Positions 27,211-36,864 are shown, counted from the first letter of the stretch. The stretch: 64,000 nucleotides of DNA from Fictibacillus aquaticus (GCF_002245695.1 NZ_NOII01000002.1:1-64000); one strand, 5' to 3'. A program made the numbers and translations. The notes: a model not told the origin generated them from the sequence alone.

Positions 27211-27500
27211 GGAGCTTTCTCTACTACTCCGCTGGTGAGAACCAATCCTGTTCCATCCGGACACGTGATCGTATCAACGTAATCATCATCCAATAGATCC
27301 TGCAAAGTAGGAGTCGCATTGTTCTCAGCTTCGTACGCACCTACCTGCCCTTGCAGAAGGTCAATCGTTGCTTCGCAGCCAAGCTTTCTTGATACTTCAT
27401 TGTTTTTTGTTATGCTCGGAATCGCGATCAGCATAAGCACTGAAATGATAAGCAGCACGATCATCATCTCAATCAGCGTAAATCCTTTTTCATTTTTCAT
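27207..27500 (-). CDS. comGC: Competence major pseudopilin ComGC
   Basis: Major subunit of the transformation pilus, 97 residues, beginning MKNEKG then FTLIEMMIVLLIISVLMLIA, a clear type IV prepilin signal with cleavage after Gly6. Two cysteines (in LGCEA and ITCPD) match the disulfide of B. subtilis ComGC. Start 27500 follows TAGGAGG; the longer frame to 27662 lies in comGB. Confidence 0.95.
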   Translation of the reverse strand: MKNEKGFTLIEMMIVLLIISVLMLIAIPSITKNNEVSRKLGCEATIDLLQGQVGAYEAENNATPTLQDLLDDDYVDTITCPDGTGLVLTSGVVEKAP

Positions 27501-27510
27501 ATACAGCCTC

Positions 27511-28545
27511 CTAAATGGCTTCCATAATTTTAAGCACAGGGTAAAACATAGCAGCAAACAAAAATAATACCGCCGCACCAATTGCAGCGAACAATAAAGG
27601 CTGGATCTTTTGTATGATACATGTACACCTTTCTTCCAAAGCTTCAAAAAGCCATTCACCATACGCGGCCAGGTCGTCGCCTAAAGTGCCGCAGTCTTGG
27701 GAATGTTTGATTAGAAGCGGCATCTCCTCTGTAAAATAACCAAGTCCTTCAACAGCTTGATATAACGGAATACCTTCCGTGAGCGCCCAGCGGAGCCGGC
27801 CGGCTTCTTCAGAATAAAAATGCATATACCCGCTCCCCTCCATCCTAAAAAGGGCATCGGCAAGTGAGAACCCGTTTTTCAGCAGTTCGCCGATCTGCAG
27901 GCAAAAGTAATGTGTGGTATACAATGGGAGCAATTTTTTGAGTATAGGAATCTTCAGCAGGATCATAATTTTTTCTGTCGCTGTCATTTTTTTCTTAAAA
28001 TACAGAGAGGCCGCCGTCACGATGACAGCTGCTGCAGCAGTAAAAATAAAAACATATGGCAAATACAGAAGGAACGACAATGCCATTCTGGTCATAAAGG
28101 GCATTTGAAGCTGTAAGGAGGCGTAAAGTGTCTGAAACTGCGGAAAGATGAATTTCACAAAAATGAAAGCAATCCAAAATGTAAGGAACAGAAGAAGCAG
28201 AGGGTAGCGCATAACGGAAGCGAACCGTTTTTGAAAGTGAGATTTTTTAAGCATTAGATTCCCGCTGTTCAGCAAGGCTGCTGAAAGGTTCCCGTTTGAA
28301 TTCGAGAATTCTATGATGGCTAAAACGTCTTGCGGAAATTTGCTGTTGGATAAGACAATATGAACTGCATATCCATCTTTCAGCTGTTCCATCATTCTTA
28401 AAATCGATCGTTTCTGTTTATCTTTATATCGATGCTGTATTAATTCGATCGCCCTTATGAGAGGGTAGCCTGTAGATGTAAGCTGACCTAGCTTTAGCAA
28501 AAACTCACCTTGTTCTTGGCGGCTCCAGCTTCGCTTGCCAGTCAT
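27511..28545 (-). CDS. comGB: Competence protein ComGB
   Basis: Polytopic inner-membrane platform protein (GspF/PilC family), 344 residues, with three membrane segments (around residues 115-140, 160-185 and the C-terminal end) and two cytoplasmic helical domains; the second repeats the pattern with YFCLQIGELLKNGFSLADAL. It anchors pilus assembly and contacts the ComGA ATPase. ATG 28545 overlaps the comGA stop (ATGA). Confidence 0.93.
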   Translation of the reverse strand: MTGKRSWSRQEQGEFLLKLGQLTSTGYPLIRAIELIQHRYKDKQKRSILRMMEQLKDGYAVHIVLSNSKFPQDVLAIIEFSNSNGNLSAALLNSGNLMLKKSHFQKRFASVMRYPLLLLFLTFWIAFIFVKFIFPQFQTLYASLQLQMPFMTRMALSFLLYLPYVFIFTAAAAVIVTAASLYFKKKMTATEKIMILLKIPILKKLLPLYTTHYFCLQIGELLKNGFSLADALFRMEGSGYMHFYSEEAGRLRWALTEGIPLYQAVEGLGYFTEEMPLLIKHSQDCGTLGDDLAAYGEWLFEALEERCTCIIQKIQPLLFAAIGAAVLFLFAAMFYPVLKIMEAI

Positions 28546-29609
28546 CTCGCAGCCCCCGTCCACCTTACGTAGCTTTCATCTTGAATAAACCCCATCGCAT
28601 TCCCATGGCGCAAATAAAACGGAAGCCGTCGAAAAGCTCCCGATAGAAGCTGTTCATTATTGGAGATCGCCCTCCAGCATTTTTCAAGTTCAAAGCCTGA
28701 TAAAATTTCGTAAACACCTGCCCGCCTATTCTTTCTTCGTTTAAAGCAAAAACCGGAACATTGTTCTTCACAATATGGGCATACGAGGGAAACAAGCCTT
28801 TGTGAGGCAACCGCAAGCAACGTCTGCTTCAATTCTGCATCCCCGATCCCAAATTCCTTCAGTCTCATGAGGGCTCCGCAGCAGTCAGACGCATGAAGCG
28901 TAGAGAGCACAAGATGGCCAGACAGGCTCGCATTTACAACCAGTTCCGCAGTACTGCTGTCCCTGATCTCTCCTATCATGATCACATCCGGATCGTGCCT
29001 TAAAATAGATTTAAAGCCTTCGCCATACGTTACACCAGCCTTTTCGTTGATTTCCATTTGAAGAAATGTTTCCACTTTCCTTTCTACTGGGTCTTCCAGC
29101 GTCACGATCTGGCGGTTCATCTGGTGCTGCAAGTGGTGAAGAAGCGAGTAAAGCATAGTGGTTTTTCCTGATCCGGTGGGTCCTGTGAACAATATCAGAC
29201 CGCTTGCACGTTTGATCAGGCGAGAGAGGATGTTTATTTGGCTGGAAAATAAGGAGAGTTCATTCATGGAGAAAAAATCGTTTTGCGGTAGAATCCGGAT
29301 AACAAGTGATTCATGATAAGCAGAGGGTATAGCCGAGAGCCGCAGATGAACCGTGCCAAAAAAGGAATTCAAATCCATTGCACCGCTCTGTGGCCGCCGC
29401 ACTTCGCCTACATCCATCCGAGCTTTAAACTTAAAATGTGACAGCATCCGCCGAAAAAAAGGATAAGGATACCTTTTTACCTCAATCAACCGGTCATCTA
29501 CCCTAAATTGGATAAGTCCTTCTTGTTTTTTCGGGACAAAGTGAATATCGGACGCTTTTAGTTCCATTGCTGAGTCAATCAGAGCATTGCAAACTGTTTC
29601 AATGGACAA
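28542..29609 (-). CDS. comGA: Competence traffic ATPase ComGA
   Basis: Assembly ATPase of the transformation pilus (GspE/PilB family), 355 residues from a TTG at 29609, 8 nt after AGGAGG; this matches the B. subtilis length. Walker A GPTGSGKT (143-150), Asp box TLEDPVE, Walker B DVIMIGEIRD and His box STLHAS. The longer frame to 29681 lacks support. Upstream, one weak ComK half site (AAAT-N5-TTTT at 29680-29692, minus strand) is seen but no proper pair. First gene of the comG operon. Confidence 0.95.
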   Translation of the reverse strand: MSIETVCNALIDSAMELKASDIHFVPKKQEGLIQFRVDDRLIEVKRYPYPFFRRMLSHFKFKARMDVGEVRRPQSGAMDLNSFFGTVHLRLSAIPSAYHESLVIRILPQNDFFSMNELSLFSSQINILSRLIKRASGLILFTGPTGSGKTTMLYSLLHHLQHQMNRQIVTLEDPVERKVETFLQMEINEKAGVTYGEGFKSILRHDPDVIMIGEIRDSSTAELVVNASLSGHLVLSTLHASDCCGALMRLKEFGIGDAELKQTLLAVASQRLVSLVCPYCEEQCSGFCFKRRKNRRAGVYEILSGFELEKCWRAISNNEQLLSGAFRRLPFYLRHGNAMGFIQDESYVRWTGAAR

Positions 29610-29724
29610 TATATATTCCTCCTCTCTGTGGGGATAATTTGACGCAGATATTGTTTGTTCCTGCAAAAAATTGTCTAACAAAAGGTATATTTTTTTTTCA
29701 TCTAACCATACTATCTATTATTGG

Positions 29725-29799
29725 TGGGCTATAGCCAAGCGGTAAGGCAACGGACTTTGACTCCGTCATGCGTTGGTTCGAATCCAGCTAGCCCAGCCA
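29725..29799 (+). tRNA. tRNA-Gln (UUG)
   Basis: Acceptor stem TGGGCTA pairs with TAGCCCA, followed by G and an encoded CCA. D-arm AGCCAAGCGGTAAGGC, anticodon loop CTTTGAC with anticodon TTG, T-loop GTTCGAATC. All arms pair. It stands alone between comGA and mgsR on the opposite strand to both. Confidence 0.95.
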
Positions 29800-29800
29800 A

Positions 29801-29827
29801 AAAAAATAACACTCTAGAATAAGAGTG
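29801..29827 (-). terminator. Terminator after mgsR
   Basis: CACTCT TATTCT AGAGTG followed by TTATTTTTTTT on the minus strand. Confidence 0.8.
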
Positions 29828-29835
29828 CTTGAGTT

Positions 29836-30228
29836 TCAGGACACATGGAAAATGTGTTCTTTTTCTATTCCTTTTGCCAGTTTTGACAACTCACCTGGGC
29901 TGTACCCTGCAACAAGGCGTCGTCCGTCAGTAAGGAGCGGTCGTTTCAGAAGACGAGGATTTTCATGAAGCAGCTCTAGAAGTTCGTTGACTGTCAAATC
30001 ATTTATATCCATATTAAGTGCCTGGTAGCTTCGGCTTCTTTTGGCCAAAATTTCTTCTGTACCGTTTTTAGTCATCTTCATGATGTCACGGAGTTCATCT
30101 ATAGTTGGCGTCTCTCTAAACAGGTGCCTCTCCTCAAAAGGCACATCATTTTTCTTCAGCCATGATTTGGCTTTGCGGCACGAGGTACAGCTTGGATATG
30201 TGAAAAAAATCAGTTTTTGGTCTTCCAC
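29836..30228 (-). CDS. mgsR: Spx-family stress regulator MgsR
   Basis: ArsC/Spx-like thioredoxin-fold protein, 130 residues, with redox pair Cys14-x-x-Cys17 (YPSCTSCRKA) and the HLFRETPT block; the conserved C-terminal YSPGEL matches B. subtilis MgsR (YqgZ) rather than Spx itself. MgsR binds RNA polymerase and turns on a sigma-B subregulon. A sigma-B-like promoter is visible upstream. It could be a plain arsenate-reductase-like protein, but gene position supports mgsR. Confidence 0.9.
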   Translation of the reverse strand: MEDQKLIFFTYPSCTSCRKAKSWLKKNDVPFEERHLFRETPTIDELRDIMKMTKNGTEEILAKRSRSYQALNMDINDLTVNELLELLHENPRLLKRPLLTDGRRLVAGYSPGELSKLAKGIEKEHIFHVS

Positions 30229-30265
30229 TTCCGGCCTCTCCTTTCTTGCTACTGCTAATAGTTTA

Positions 30266-30291
30266 ATTTCCGAAAATCAGGAAAACTAAAC
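30266..30291 (-). promoter_or_regulatory. Candidate sigma-B promoter of mgsR
   Basis: Minus strand GTTTAG (30286-30291), 14-nt spacer, GGAAAT (30266-30271); the sigma-B consensus is GTTTAA, 12-15 nt, GGGTAT. mgsR of B. subtilis is sigma-B dependent. Two mismatches in the -10, so tentative. Confidence 0.4.
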
Positions 30292-30453
30292 ATTTTTACC
30301 TATAAGAAGAAAAAAGTTCCCATATTTTCGGGAAAACCCTTTCATTTGACACATTTTTGCCAACTGCACTCGTAACAATGGCATTTACAAATTTGTGAAT
30401 ACTCATATATAATACAAAAGGAACAGCTTTACGGACGCAAAGGAGGGATACAT

Positions 30454-30699
30454 ATGCCAAGAATGTACAAAGTGCTTGGATTCTGGACAGGAATCATCGC
30501 CGTTATGGCTTATCTCGGCCACATGGAAGAGATGGCGCTGCTTTTCCTCGGACAGACGATCATGTTCGTTTCACTCAGTTATTTAAATTTATCAGAACGT
30601 ATGTATATTTATATTTTCGGAGCATATTTAACGGTGTTTTTCGTAGGCTTTACTTATTGGACAACGTTCATGATGACTCCAGGTGCAGGCGGACACTAA
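30454..30699 (+). CDS. yqgY: DUF2626 membrane protein YqgY
   Basis: Eighty-one residues with three hydrophobic helices and a glycine-rich C-terminal GAGGH. MPRMYKVLGFWTGIIAVMAY is characteristic of DUF2626. Ribosome site AAAGGAGG 8 nt before ATG. Function unknown. Single-gene unit with a strong downstream terminator. Confidence 0.88.
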   Translation: MPRMYKVLGFWTGIIAVMAYLGHMEEMALLFLGQTIMFVSLSYLNLSERMYIYIFGAYLTVFFVGFTYWTTFMMTPGAGGH

Positions 30700-30734
30700 G
30701 TTTCATTGCATCAGCTTTACTTATACATAAGATG

Positions 30735-30767
30735 AAAGAGCCCTGCTGTAATTCAGCAGGGCTCTTT
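30735..30767. terminator. Bidirectional terminator after yqgY
   Basis: AAAGAGCCCTGCTG TAATT CAGCAGGGCTCTTT, perfect 14-pair stem with T-runs, between convergent yqgY and the methyltransferase gene. Confidence 0.92.
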
Positions 30768-30793
30768 TTCTCTTGCGATATAAGAAATGGATA

Positions 30794-31882
30794 TTAAGAT
30801 CGCTGCTTAACAAACTTTGCAACTTGAAATCCTTCGTCCAGGCCGCTGTTAAGAAGGAAAGAACGGATCGCCCGGTTTGTTCTTGATTCTTTAGAAAAAG
30901 GATTTTTCCCATCATGCTCCGCTAAATAACGCAGTATGCCATTTTCCATCAAAAACCGTCCTTGGCCAATGAGGACGTCATTTTCCATACCAGCCTGCTT
31001 GCCGGTATGCACAACTGTTTCCCAATCTACATGCGAAGTTAAGTCCATGTCTCCTGGATAAGCAAGAACATCCGTCTCTAGCCGATGGCTGCGGTAGCCC
31101 CGGATACTTCCATCGCGCAGCTGCGGTGCATGCCATTCTTCTGCGTGATAGCCATAATCAGCAAAATAGACGACAGAATCTTTTCTAAGCCAAGCATATA
31201 AGCTTCTTAGCCACTTTTCCATCTGTACGGGCACTTCGCCTTTCCAGCCATCACCACTTTGCATAAGCCGCATGCCTGCTGTTGTAGCAGCAAGGCTTTC
31301 ACCGTTTTTCCAGCATGCTGCAGGCGCTCCATCTGTTAATTTTATAAACATTTCTTCCAGCAGCCCGTTTTTATTTCTGATCACCTTTACAGGCAGAGCA
31401 TCGAGCAGCTCATTTGCAAAGACGATCCCTTTAAAGTTATCTGTACATTTCATGAGCGAATCAAACGAATCATGCACACTCACGTTTTTATGCTCATTTA
31501 ACTTCCGCTTCAGTTCTTCCCGGTGATAGGCACTGCCCTCCACGATATAATAATTGAGGTCTCTGTACCCGGCAGGATCCTCTTGCATCCATCGTGACAA
31601 TACATGGCACGCAAAGTCACCGTTTCCTGCCCCGGCCTCTATAATGTTTGCCGGGAGTCTGCTGCTGTTCAATGTCTCCCTGAATACATCACACCATACA
31701 TAGCCGTATACAGGAGAGATGGAACTGCTCGTATAAAAGTCCCCTTGTCTGCCAATTTTTTGTTTTGCTCTGGAATAGTAGCCTTTCTCTGGATGATAAA
31801 GACAAAGCTCCATATATTTTTCGAAGGAGATGCAGCCGTCAGGAGAACTCATTATCTCAGAAATAACAGGGTGCATCTCCAT
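30794..31882 (-). CDS. MidA-family SAM-dependent methyltransferase
   Basis: Class I SAM methyltransferase, 362 residues, of the MidA/NDUFAF7 group, whose mitochondrial member methylates an arginine of complex I. Motif I EAGAGNGDFA, the family block QGDFYTSSSISPVYG and FANELLDALPVKV are clear. Substrate in bacteria unknown. Starts 1 nt after the yqgX stop, so probably coupled to it. Confidence 0.85.
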   Translation of the reverse strand: MEMHPVISEIMSSPDGCISFEKYMELCLYHPEKGYYSRAKQKIGRQGDFYTSSSISPVYGYVWCDVFRETLNSSRLPANIIEAGAGNGDFACHVLSRWMQEDPAGYRDLNYYIVEGSAYHREELKRKLNEHKNVSVHDSFDSLMKCTDNFKGIVFANELLDALPVKVIRNKNGLLEEMFIKLTDGAPAACWKNGESLAATTAGMRLMQSGDGWKGEVPVQMEKWLRSLYAWLRKDSVVYFADYGYHAEEWHAPQLRDGSIRGYRSHRLETDVLAYPGDMDLTSHVDWETVVHTGKQAGMENDVLIGQGRFLMENGILRYLAEHDGKNPFSKESRTNRAIRSFLLNSGLDEGFQVAKFVKQRS

Positions 31883-31883
31883 G

Positions 31884-32513
31884 TTAAAATCCTGTTAAAA
31901 ACGGGTTGCTGTCCATTTCGTCCCCTATCGTTGTGACTGGCCCATGTCCAGATGCAACGACCGTTTCTTCTGGCAGTGTCATCAGGCGGCTATGGATGCT
32001 CTCGAGCAGTATGCGCTGGCTGCCGCCGTACAAGTCAGTTCTGCCGATGCTTCCCGAGAACAGAGCATCCCCGCTGAAGACAATATTTTCTCCACGGAAA
32101 TAGTAAGATACGCTGCCCGGAGAATGGCCGGGTGTTTCAAAAACATCGATGCTGAATCCTCCGATTACGAGTTTTTCTTCTTTGCGGATGATCTTTTCAG
32201 CAGGCTTTGCCTGAATGTGCTGGTGAAAAAAGGAAGATCCATTTCTTTTGATATCCTGCAGCCAGCTTTCTTCGTTTTCATGAATGTAGACAGGTATACC
32301 CCATTTTTCTCTTACATCATCAACTGCTCCAATGTGATCAAAATGAGCATGGGTAAGCAGGATGGCAAGAGGTTTCAGCTCTAGCGCTTCTATCTTTTTA
32401 TTGATCCTCTTCCCTTCTGCACCAGGATCTATAATCAATGCTTCCTTTTTTTCGTTATACAAGATATATGTATTTTCTTGGACCGGCCCCACGGTCATCA
32501 TGCTGTATTTCAT
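31884..32513 (-). CDS. yqgX: Metallo-beta-lactamase fold hydrolase YqgX
   Basis: Glyoxalase II-like hydrolase, 209 residues. The metal site THAHFDH at 54-60 is intact, with further ligands in TPGHSPGS and the SGDALFSGSIGR aspartate and final GHGP histidine. It probably hydrolyses a thioester such as S-lactoyl-bacillithiol or a related metabolite (inference from family). First of a two-gene unit with the MidA methyltransferase. Confidence 0.88.
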   Translation of the reverse strand: MKYSMMTVGPVQENTYILYNEKKEALIIDPGAEGKRINKKIEALELKPLAILLTHAHFDHIGAVDDVREKWGIPVYIHENEESWLQDIKRNGSSFFHQHIQAKPAEKIIRKEEKLVIGGFSIDVFETPGHSPGSVSYYFRGENIVFSGDALFSGSIGRTDLYGGSQRILLESIHSRLMTLPEETVVASGHGPVTTIGDEMDSNPFLTGF

Positions 32514-32579
32514 TGTTTGCCTCCTTCATTGTTTTCTTTCTGCTTTTATTTTACACTAAATAAAAAATGGAGGCACCGA

Positions 32580-33032
32580 ATGGATACTTGTCTTTGTGTA
32601 GACCTTTTTTTTGCAGAGAATTTCGATCTGCTCGATACCGCTGCTGCTTGCGACCAGTCGGAGCATGCTCTTCTCTTCCGCGATGAAGTCCGTCTTAACA
32701 GTTTTCTCCATAAAAACAGCCTTTCGCTAGAAGAAGACCTCTTTTTTCAGGTTCATGTCTTTGATTCCCTCTCCCTTGGAGAACATTTTTATGATAACGG
32801 CTTTCGGCTTGATTCCGGAAAATTTGCTGTCCTGAAAGAAAACATTGTCATGTTTAAAGTAGTGTCAGGAGATCCCGAAAGCATTGTAATGTTCCTGTAT
32901 CAGTTTGATGAACATAAGGTAGCAGAAGTTCCTGGAACAGACACGCTGTATGTCGGGACGATAACGGATAAAGAACTTATCTGCCGTACCGCCGATGCCT
33001 ACAAGGTTGTAATCGCCTTCATTTCTTCATAA
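32580..33032 (+). CDS. Hypothetical protein, 150 residues
   Basis: Not recognised. Start 32580 with GGAGG 6 nt upstream. The N-terminus CLCVDLFFAENFDLLDTAAA and the C-terminus TADAYKVVIAFISS bracket a mixed alpha/beta protein rich in Phe, Asp and Leu, without membrane helices or catalytic motifs. It is divergent from yqgX and upstream of yqgW. The strong ribosome site and intact 150 codons argue that it is real. Confidence 0.6.
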   Translation: MDTCLCVDLFFAENFDLLDTAAACDQSEHALLFRDEVRLNSFLHKNSLSLEEDLFFQVHVFDSLSLGEHFYDNGFRLDSGKFAVLKENIVMFKVVSGDPESIVMFLYQFDEHKVAEVPGTDTLYVGTITDKELICRTADAYKVVIAFISS

Positions 33033-33133
33033 TTGACTACTGTACAAATACTTTTAAAACAAGTAAAATAATACAGTGTCAGTCATATTTTTTACATAGT
33101 AACGGATCACTCCACAGCAAGGGGGCATTAAAA

Positions 33134-33319
33134 ATGGGATTAGCAATTATTACAGGCTTAGTAGCCATCCTGGCTGCTTTTGGGTTATTGCGCACACTGA
33201 AAATTAAGAATCTGTTTGCCGCAGGCTTTGCTTTTCTGACGTTTGCCGTATTTGGCTGGTTTACAGTCATGACGGTTCTAGACGTTTTTCTTGGCGGCGG
33301 AGGCTCATCAGGCCACTGA
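33134..33319 (+). CDS. yqgW: DUF2759 membrane protein YqgW
   Basis: Sixty-one residues, two hydrophobic helices and a Gly/Ser-rich end (GGGGSSGH). The position beside yqgX and the sequence fit DUF2759/YqgW. Ribosome site AAGGGGG. Function unknown; small membrane proteins of this kind are often stress or sporulation associated (inference). Confidence 0.82.
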   Translation: MGLAIITGLVAILAAFGLLRTLKIKNLFAAGFAFLTFAVFGWFTVMTVLDVFLGGGGSSGH

Positions 33320-33339
33320 TTCCCACGAACAAACCAACA

Positions 33340-33380
33340 AAAAACCACCAGTTTCTTGCGAAAAGAAACTGGTGGTTTTT
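33340..33380. terminator. Bidirectional terminator yqgW/yqgT
   Basis: AAAACCACCAGTTTCTT GCGAA AAGAAACTGGTGGTTTT, a 17-pair stem with A and T runs at both ends, between convergent genes. Confidence 0.9.
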
Positions 33381-33383
33381 ATT

Positions 33384-34556
33384 TTACATCGTCATACAGG
33401 CAAGAAATATTCCAAGCGACTGCCGGTAAATATCATCATACTGACTGAGAGGCAAAGGATTCACCCCATACCCAAGTTCAACTGTAAACCCCGCTTTACG
33501 ATGTTTATAAATAAACCAGTCTTTATAGCCAGCGTAGCTGTCCAAATATTGTATCGCCTTATACCCGCTGTCTGCCTCCATTCGTCTGACGATGGCTTCT
33601 GACTCCCGTGGTTCCCTGCCCTCGAACCCCCAATAGATTTCCTGACCTTGCGTATGAAGAGCGATCACACGGTCGAACTCCAATTGATCTGCTGCTGCCG
33701 CCAGCGCCGCTGCTTCCGGCTCAGATAAAGGATAGCTGCCTGGATAATCCCGCGGCGACGGCTGCTGTGGCTTTCTCGCCTTCTCAATTTCCCATAATGC
33801 CGGAAACTGATTGTTAAGATCGACACCGCGTATGTTTGCTTTCCAGTTGGAAAAATCCAGACTCCCGCGGTTCAGTTTCAATGCGTATGCACCGTATACA
33901 GGATGATCAGGTGGTCCTTCCAGTACAAGATCCACGCCGTCTGGATCGACCATCGGCACCGCATAAAGAGTGACCTCTTTCATCAGCTGACGAGCACTGA
34001 ACCCTTTTATATCATCATCAAAAACTGCAGCTGTTACATATTGATGAATAAAATCCATCAAGATTCCCGAAGTTATCCATTCATTAGCATGAAAAGAAGC
34101 ATTGATGTGGACTTTTTTTGGTCCCGAACCGACAGTCAGCATGTAAATCGGTTTTTTGAGTACAGATCTGCCTATTGTTTGACATCGTATAAACGGATAA
34201 GCATCCAACAGAAGCCTTAAGTCTCTTTCTAGTTCAAATGAGGTGTATTCTTTTTTCCCGCTGAAAAGAGGACTACGATTTTTGGATGGTATGCTCCATA
34301 TACTCCCTTCCTGCTTCTTGTTACCGTTATTCATCAAATAAAGCATATCTACGGGAATGGAAAGTTTTTCGCTGATCGTTAATAGGGTTTCCCCTTTTTG
34401 TGCATGATACCGTTTCGATTCATATCCTGGTATTGTAACCATCGTGCCAGGTTTCAGCTCTTCCTCCACCTTTTTGAAGGACAGCATATATGGTGGGATT
34501 GAAAACAGCTTGCTGAAATAACCAATCGTATCTCCTTTTCGAGATTGAACTCTCAC
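33384..34556 (-). CDS. yqgT: LysM-M14 gamma-D-glutamyl-diamino acid peptidase (YqgT)
   Basis: Zinc carboxypeptidase-like enzyme that cleaves gamma-D-Glu-diaminopimelate bonds of murein peptides. It is 390 residues: two LysM modules (residues about 3-45 and 50-95), then an M14 domain with HANE zinc motif, the RGVDLNNQFP Arg/Asn block, LHTQGQ histidine and the catalytic glutamate in FTVELGYG. GTG start at 34556 follows GAGGAGGGGG by 6 nt. No clear signal peptide, as in B. subtilis spore-associated enzymes of this class; likely roles are sporulation or cell-wall recycling. Confidence 0.9.
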   Translation of the reverse strand: MRVQSRKGDTIGYFSKLFSIPPYMLSFKKVEEELKPGTMVTIPGYESKRYHAQKGETLLTISEKLSIPVDMLYLMNNGNKKQEGSIWSIPSKNRSPLFSGKKEYTSFELERDLRLLLDAYPFIRCQTIGRSVLKKPIYMLTVGSGPKKVHINASFHANEWITSGILMDFIHQYVTAAVFDDDIKGFSARQLMKEVTLYAVPMVDPDGVDLVLEGPPDHPVYGAYALKLNRGSLDFSNWKANIRGVDLNNQFPALWEIEKARKPQQPSPRDYPGSYPLSEPEAAALAAAADQLEFDRVIALHTQGQEIYWGFEGREPRESEAIVRRMEADSGYKAIQYLDSYAGYKDWFIYKHRKAGFTVELGYGVNPLPLSQYDDIYRQSLGIFLACMTM

Positions 34557-34613
34557 AGAAATCCCCCTCCTCTCTGCTCGTAAAAGTGTATGAGTCCGAG
34601 TAGCGTATATGAC

Positions 34614-34648
34614 AAAAACAGCCGGAGCTTTTTTAAAAGCTCCGGCTG
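34614..34648 (-). terminator. Terminator after the LTA synthase gene
   Basis: CAGCCGGAGCTTTTA/AAAGCTCCGGCTG at 34619-34648 followed by TTTTTGTC on the minus strand. Confidence 0.9.
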
Positions 34649-34654
34649 AAAGGA

Positions 34655-36532
34655 TTATTGTTTCATTTTTTCTGTATGAACATTTTTATCAAAAAATCTC
34701 AAAAGATCACCATAGATAATTTTATCGGAAAAACCAAGCTCTGCTTTCGCGCGTTCCCCGAGAGCTTCACATGCTTTGCTGTCTGTTTTTTCGCCAGTAG
34801 TTTTATCATAGCAAACACTTCCGGTAAACACGTGATCTTTCGTGATAAACGAGCTGTCACGAAGCACCGCGAAATCCTGGCGTCCTTTCGCAAATAAGTC
34901 GGTACCGAATTGAATATCGTTCTTTGTTTCAATACCGAGCAGGTGCATAATGGTAGGCTTAAGATCTATCTGTCCGCCGACAGTTTCCATCACTTTTCCT
35001 TTTTGTCCCGGCATATGAATGATCAGCGGCACTTTTTGGAGCTGGACGGATTCGAACGGTGTGATCTCTTTACCGAGAAACTGTGACATGGCAGGATTAT
35101 GGTTTTCAGAGATACCGTAATGGTCACCGTAAAGGATAAAGATAGAATCTTTATAAAGACCCGCTTGTTTTACAGATTCGAAAAATTCCTTTAGTGCCTC
35201 ATCTGTGTAGCGCACAGTCGTGAAATAACGGTTGACAGTGCCATCATCAGATGTCCATTCCGGGATGTACTCGTCTTCTTCATCCAGAGTGAACGGGAAG
35301 TGGTTCGTAAGAGTAATGAACTTGGCGTAAAAAGGTTTTTTCATTGATTGGATGTGCGGGATAGACTGCTGCAAAAATTCTTTGTCTTTCAGCCCCCACC
35401 CGATAGAATTCTCGGGAGTGACTTCATAGTCTTTCAATGAAAAGAATTTATCATAACCAAGAGAATCATACATGATGTCACGGTTCCAGAAGCTTTTGTT
35501 ATTCGCATGAAGCACCGCAGATTCATAGCCATGCTTCTTGATCAGTTCAGGTGTAGCATTGAACTGGTTCTGAGCGTGTGTGAAGAACACCGCCCCGCTT
35601 GGAAGCGGATAAAGGGAATTATCGAGCAGGAATTCGGAATCAGACGTTTTCCCCTGCCCTGTCTGATGGTAAAAGTTCGGGAAATAATAGCTGTCGCTAA
35701 TAAGATCGTTCAAAAAAGGCGTGATTTCTTTTCCGTTTACCGTCTCATTTATCACAAAGTTTTGAGTCGATTCAACGGAAATCAAGAAAACATTTTTGCC
35801 TTTTGCTTTTCCGAACATTTTTGGATCAGGGTTTTTGTAATTTGCTCTTACATAGTTTTCCACATCCGTTATTTCGCTTCCATCAGCAAAGGCTCTTTGA
35901 GCTTTTGCTTTTGACTGGATAACCGCATCATAAATATGGTAATTGTACGTTCCAATATTTTTGATCAGCATCTCCCTGTCAAATGAACGGGTCAACAGCT
36001 GCGGCCTTTCTGTTTCTGCGATGCCTACATTGATGATAAAGATCGCGATAGCCGCGGCAAAGGTGATGCCGATCTGTTTTCTTGATGCCCGTTTCGGAGC
36101 ATAATTCCTGCGGTTCATCCATACAGCAAGAACGATGATGTCTGCGAAGACAAGCAAGTCAAGAGGCTCGATCAAAGAAAAAATGCTGTCGCCAAGATCA
36201 CCCATATTGCTCGTCTGAAAAAGAACCGGAATCGTGATAAAGTCATTAAAAAACCGGTAGAACACCATATTGGCATACATGACAAACGTTGAAACGGCAC
36301 TGATCAGTACGATCATACGCCTATGGTTTTTACCAGAAAAATACAGACTGAACATTAAAAACAGCAGCGTAGAACTAAGAGGATTGATGAAAAGAATGAC
36401 TTGCTGCATCACATTGTCCATTGGTATTTCAAATGCCGTTTTATAAATGAAGTATGTCTTGAACCACAAAAACGCGCTCGCGATAAAAAAGAATCTATAC
36501 TCGAAAAAAGACTGTTTAATCTTTAACTTCAT
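34655..36532 (-). CDS. yqgS: Lipoteichoic acid synthase (LtaS type, YqgS-like)
   Basis: Polymerises glycerol phosphate from phosphatidylglycerol outside the membrane. It is 625 residues: five N-terminal membrane helices (to about residue 170) and an extracellular sulfatase-like domain with metal/catalytic Glu254 and Thr296 (GQGKTSDSE) and the GDHYG metal site. B. subtilis has four paralogues (LtaS, YfnI, YqgS, YvgJ); position next to yqgT and glcK points to YqgS, which is linked to sporulation. It has its own terminator; the 36533-36820 region upstream holds no gene and should carry its promoter. Confidence 0.92.
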   Translation of the reverse strand: MKLKIKQSFFEYRFFFIASAFLWFKTYFIYKTAFEIPMDNVMQQVILFINPLSSTLLFLMFSLYFSGKNHRRMIVLISAVSTFVMYANMVFYRFFNDFITIPVLFQTSNMGDLGDSIFSLIEPLDLLVFADIIVLAVWMNRRNYAPKRASRKQIGITFAAAIAIFIINVGIAETERPQLLTRSFDREMLIKNIGTYNYHIYDAVIQSKAKAQRAFADGSEITDVENYVRANYKNPDPKMFGKAKGKNVFLISVESTQNFVINETVNGKEITPFLNDLISDSYYFPNFYHQTGQGKTSDSEFLLDNSLYPLPSGAVFFTHAQNQFNATPELIKKHGYESAVLHANNKSFWNRDIMYDSLGYDKFFSLKDYEVTPENSIGWGLKDKEFLQQSIPHIQSMKKPFYAKFITLTNHFPFTLDEEDEYIPEWTSDDGTVNRYFTTVRYTDEALKEFFESVKQAGLYKDSIFILYGDHYGISENHNPAMSQFLGKEITPFESVQLQKVPLIIHMPGQKGKVMETVGGQIDLKPTIMHLLGIETKNDIQFGTDLFAKGRQDFAVLRDSSFITKDHVFTGSVCYDKTTGEKTDSKACEALGERAKAELGFSDKIIYGDLLRFFDKNVHTEKMKQ

Positions 36533-36819
36533 GACGTCCTGTTACCTCCTAGCTTTCTTAATTTCAAAACTATTTTTATTCCGTCCGTACACTGTTAAAT
36601 CTTCTTAACAAAATCTTAACAATGCTTCACATAAAGGTTATAATATAGCGTTTCATACTGTATTACAATACCCCAAAGGCCTATTTCAAGATTCTGACAA
36701 TTCCGCACTTGGTGTTTGTCTATCATTCTCTCTTGTTTCTGCCAAATCTTTAGACGGTTCAGCTATAGAAAAGTTTCAGTTTTGTACATATTAGTAAGTT
36801 CTTCCTATATAGCAAAAAA

Positions 36820-36852
36820 AAAGCCTCCTGAAAAAATATCAGGAAGGCTTTT
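36820..36852 (-). terminator. Terminator after glcK
   Basis: AAAAGCCTTCCTGAT/ATCAGGAGGCTTTTTTTTT type hairpin on the minus strand (stem AAGCCTNCCTG with its complement, T-run 9). It lies between glcK and the upstream region of yqgS. Confidence 0.8.
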
Positions 36853-36864
36853 AACTGTCATGCA

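Noticed and set aside
29610-29720. ComK boxes upstream of comGA
   Set aside because: Only one imperfect AAAT-N5-TTTT half is seen; no second box at the known 8, 18 or 31 bp spacing.
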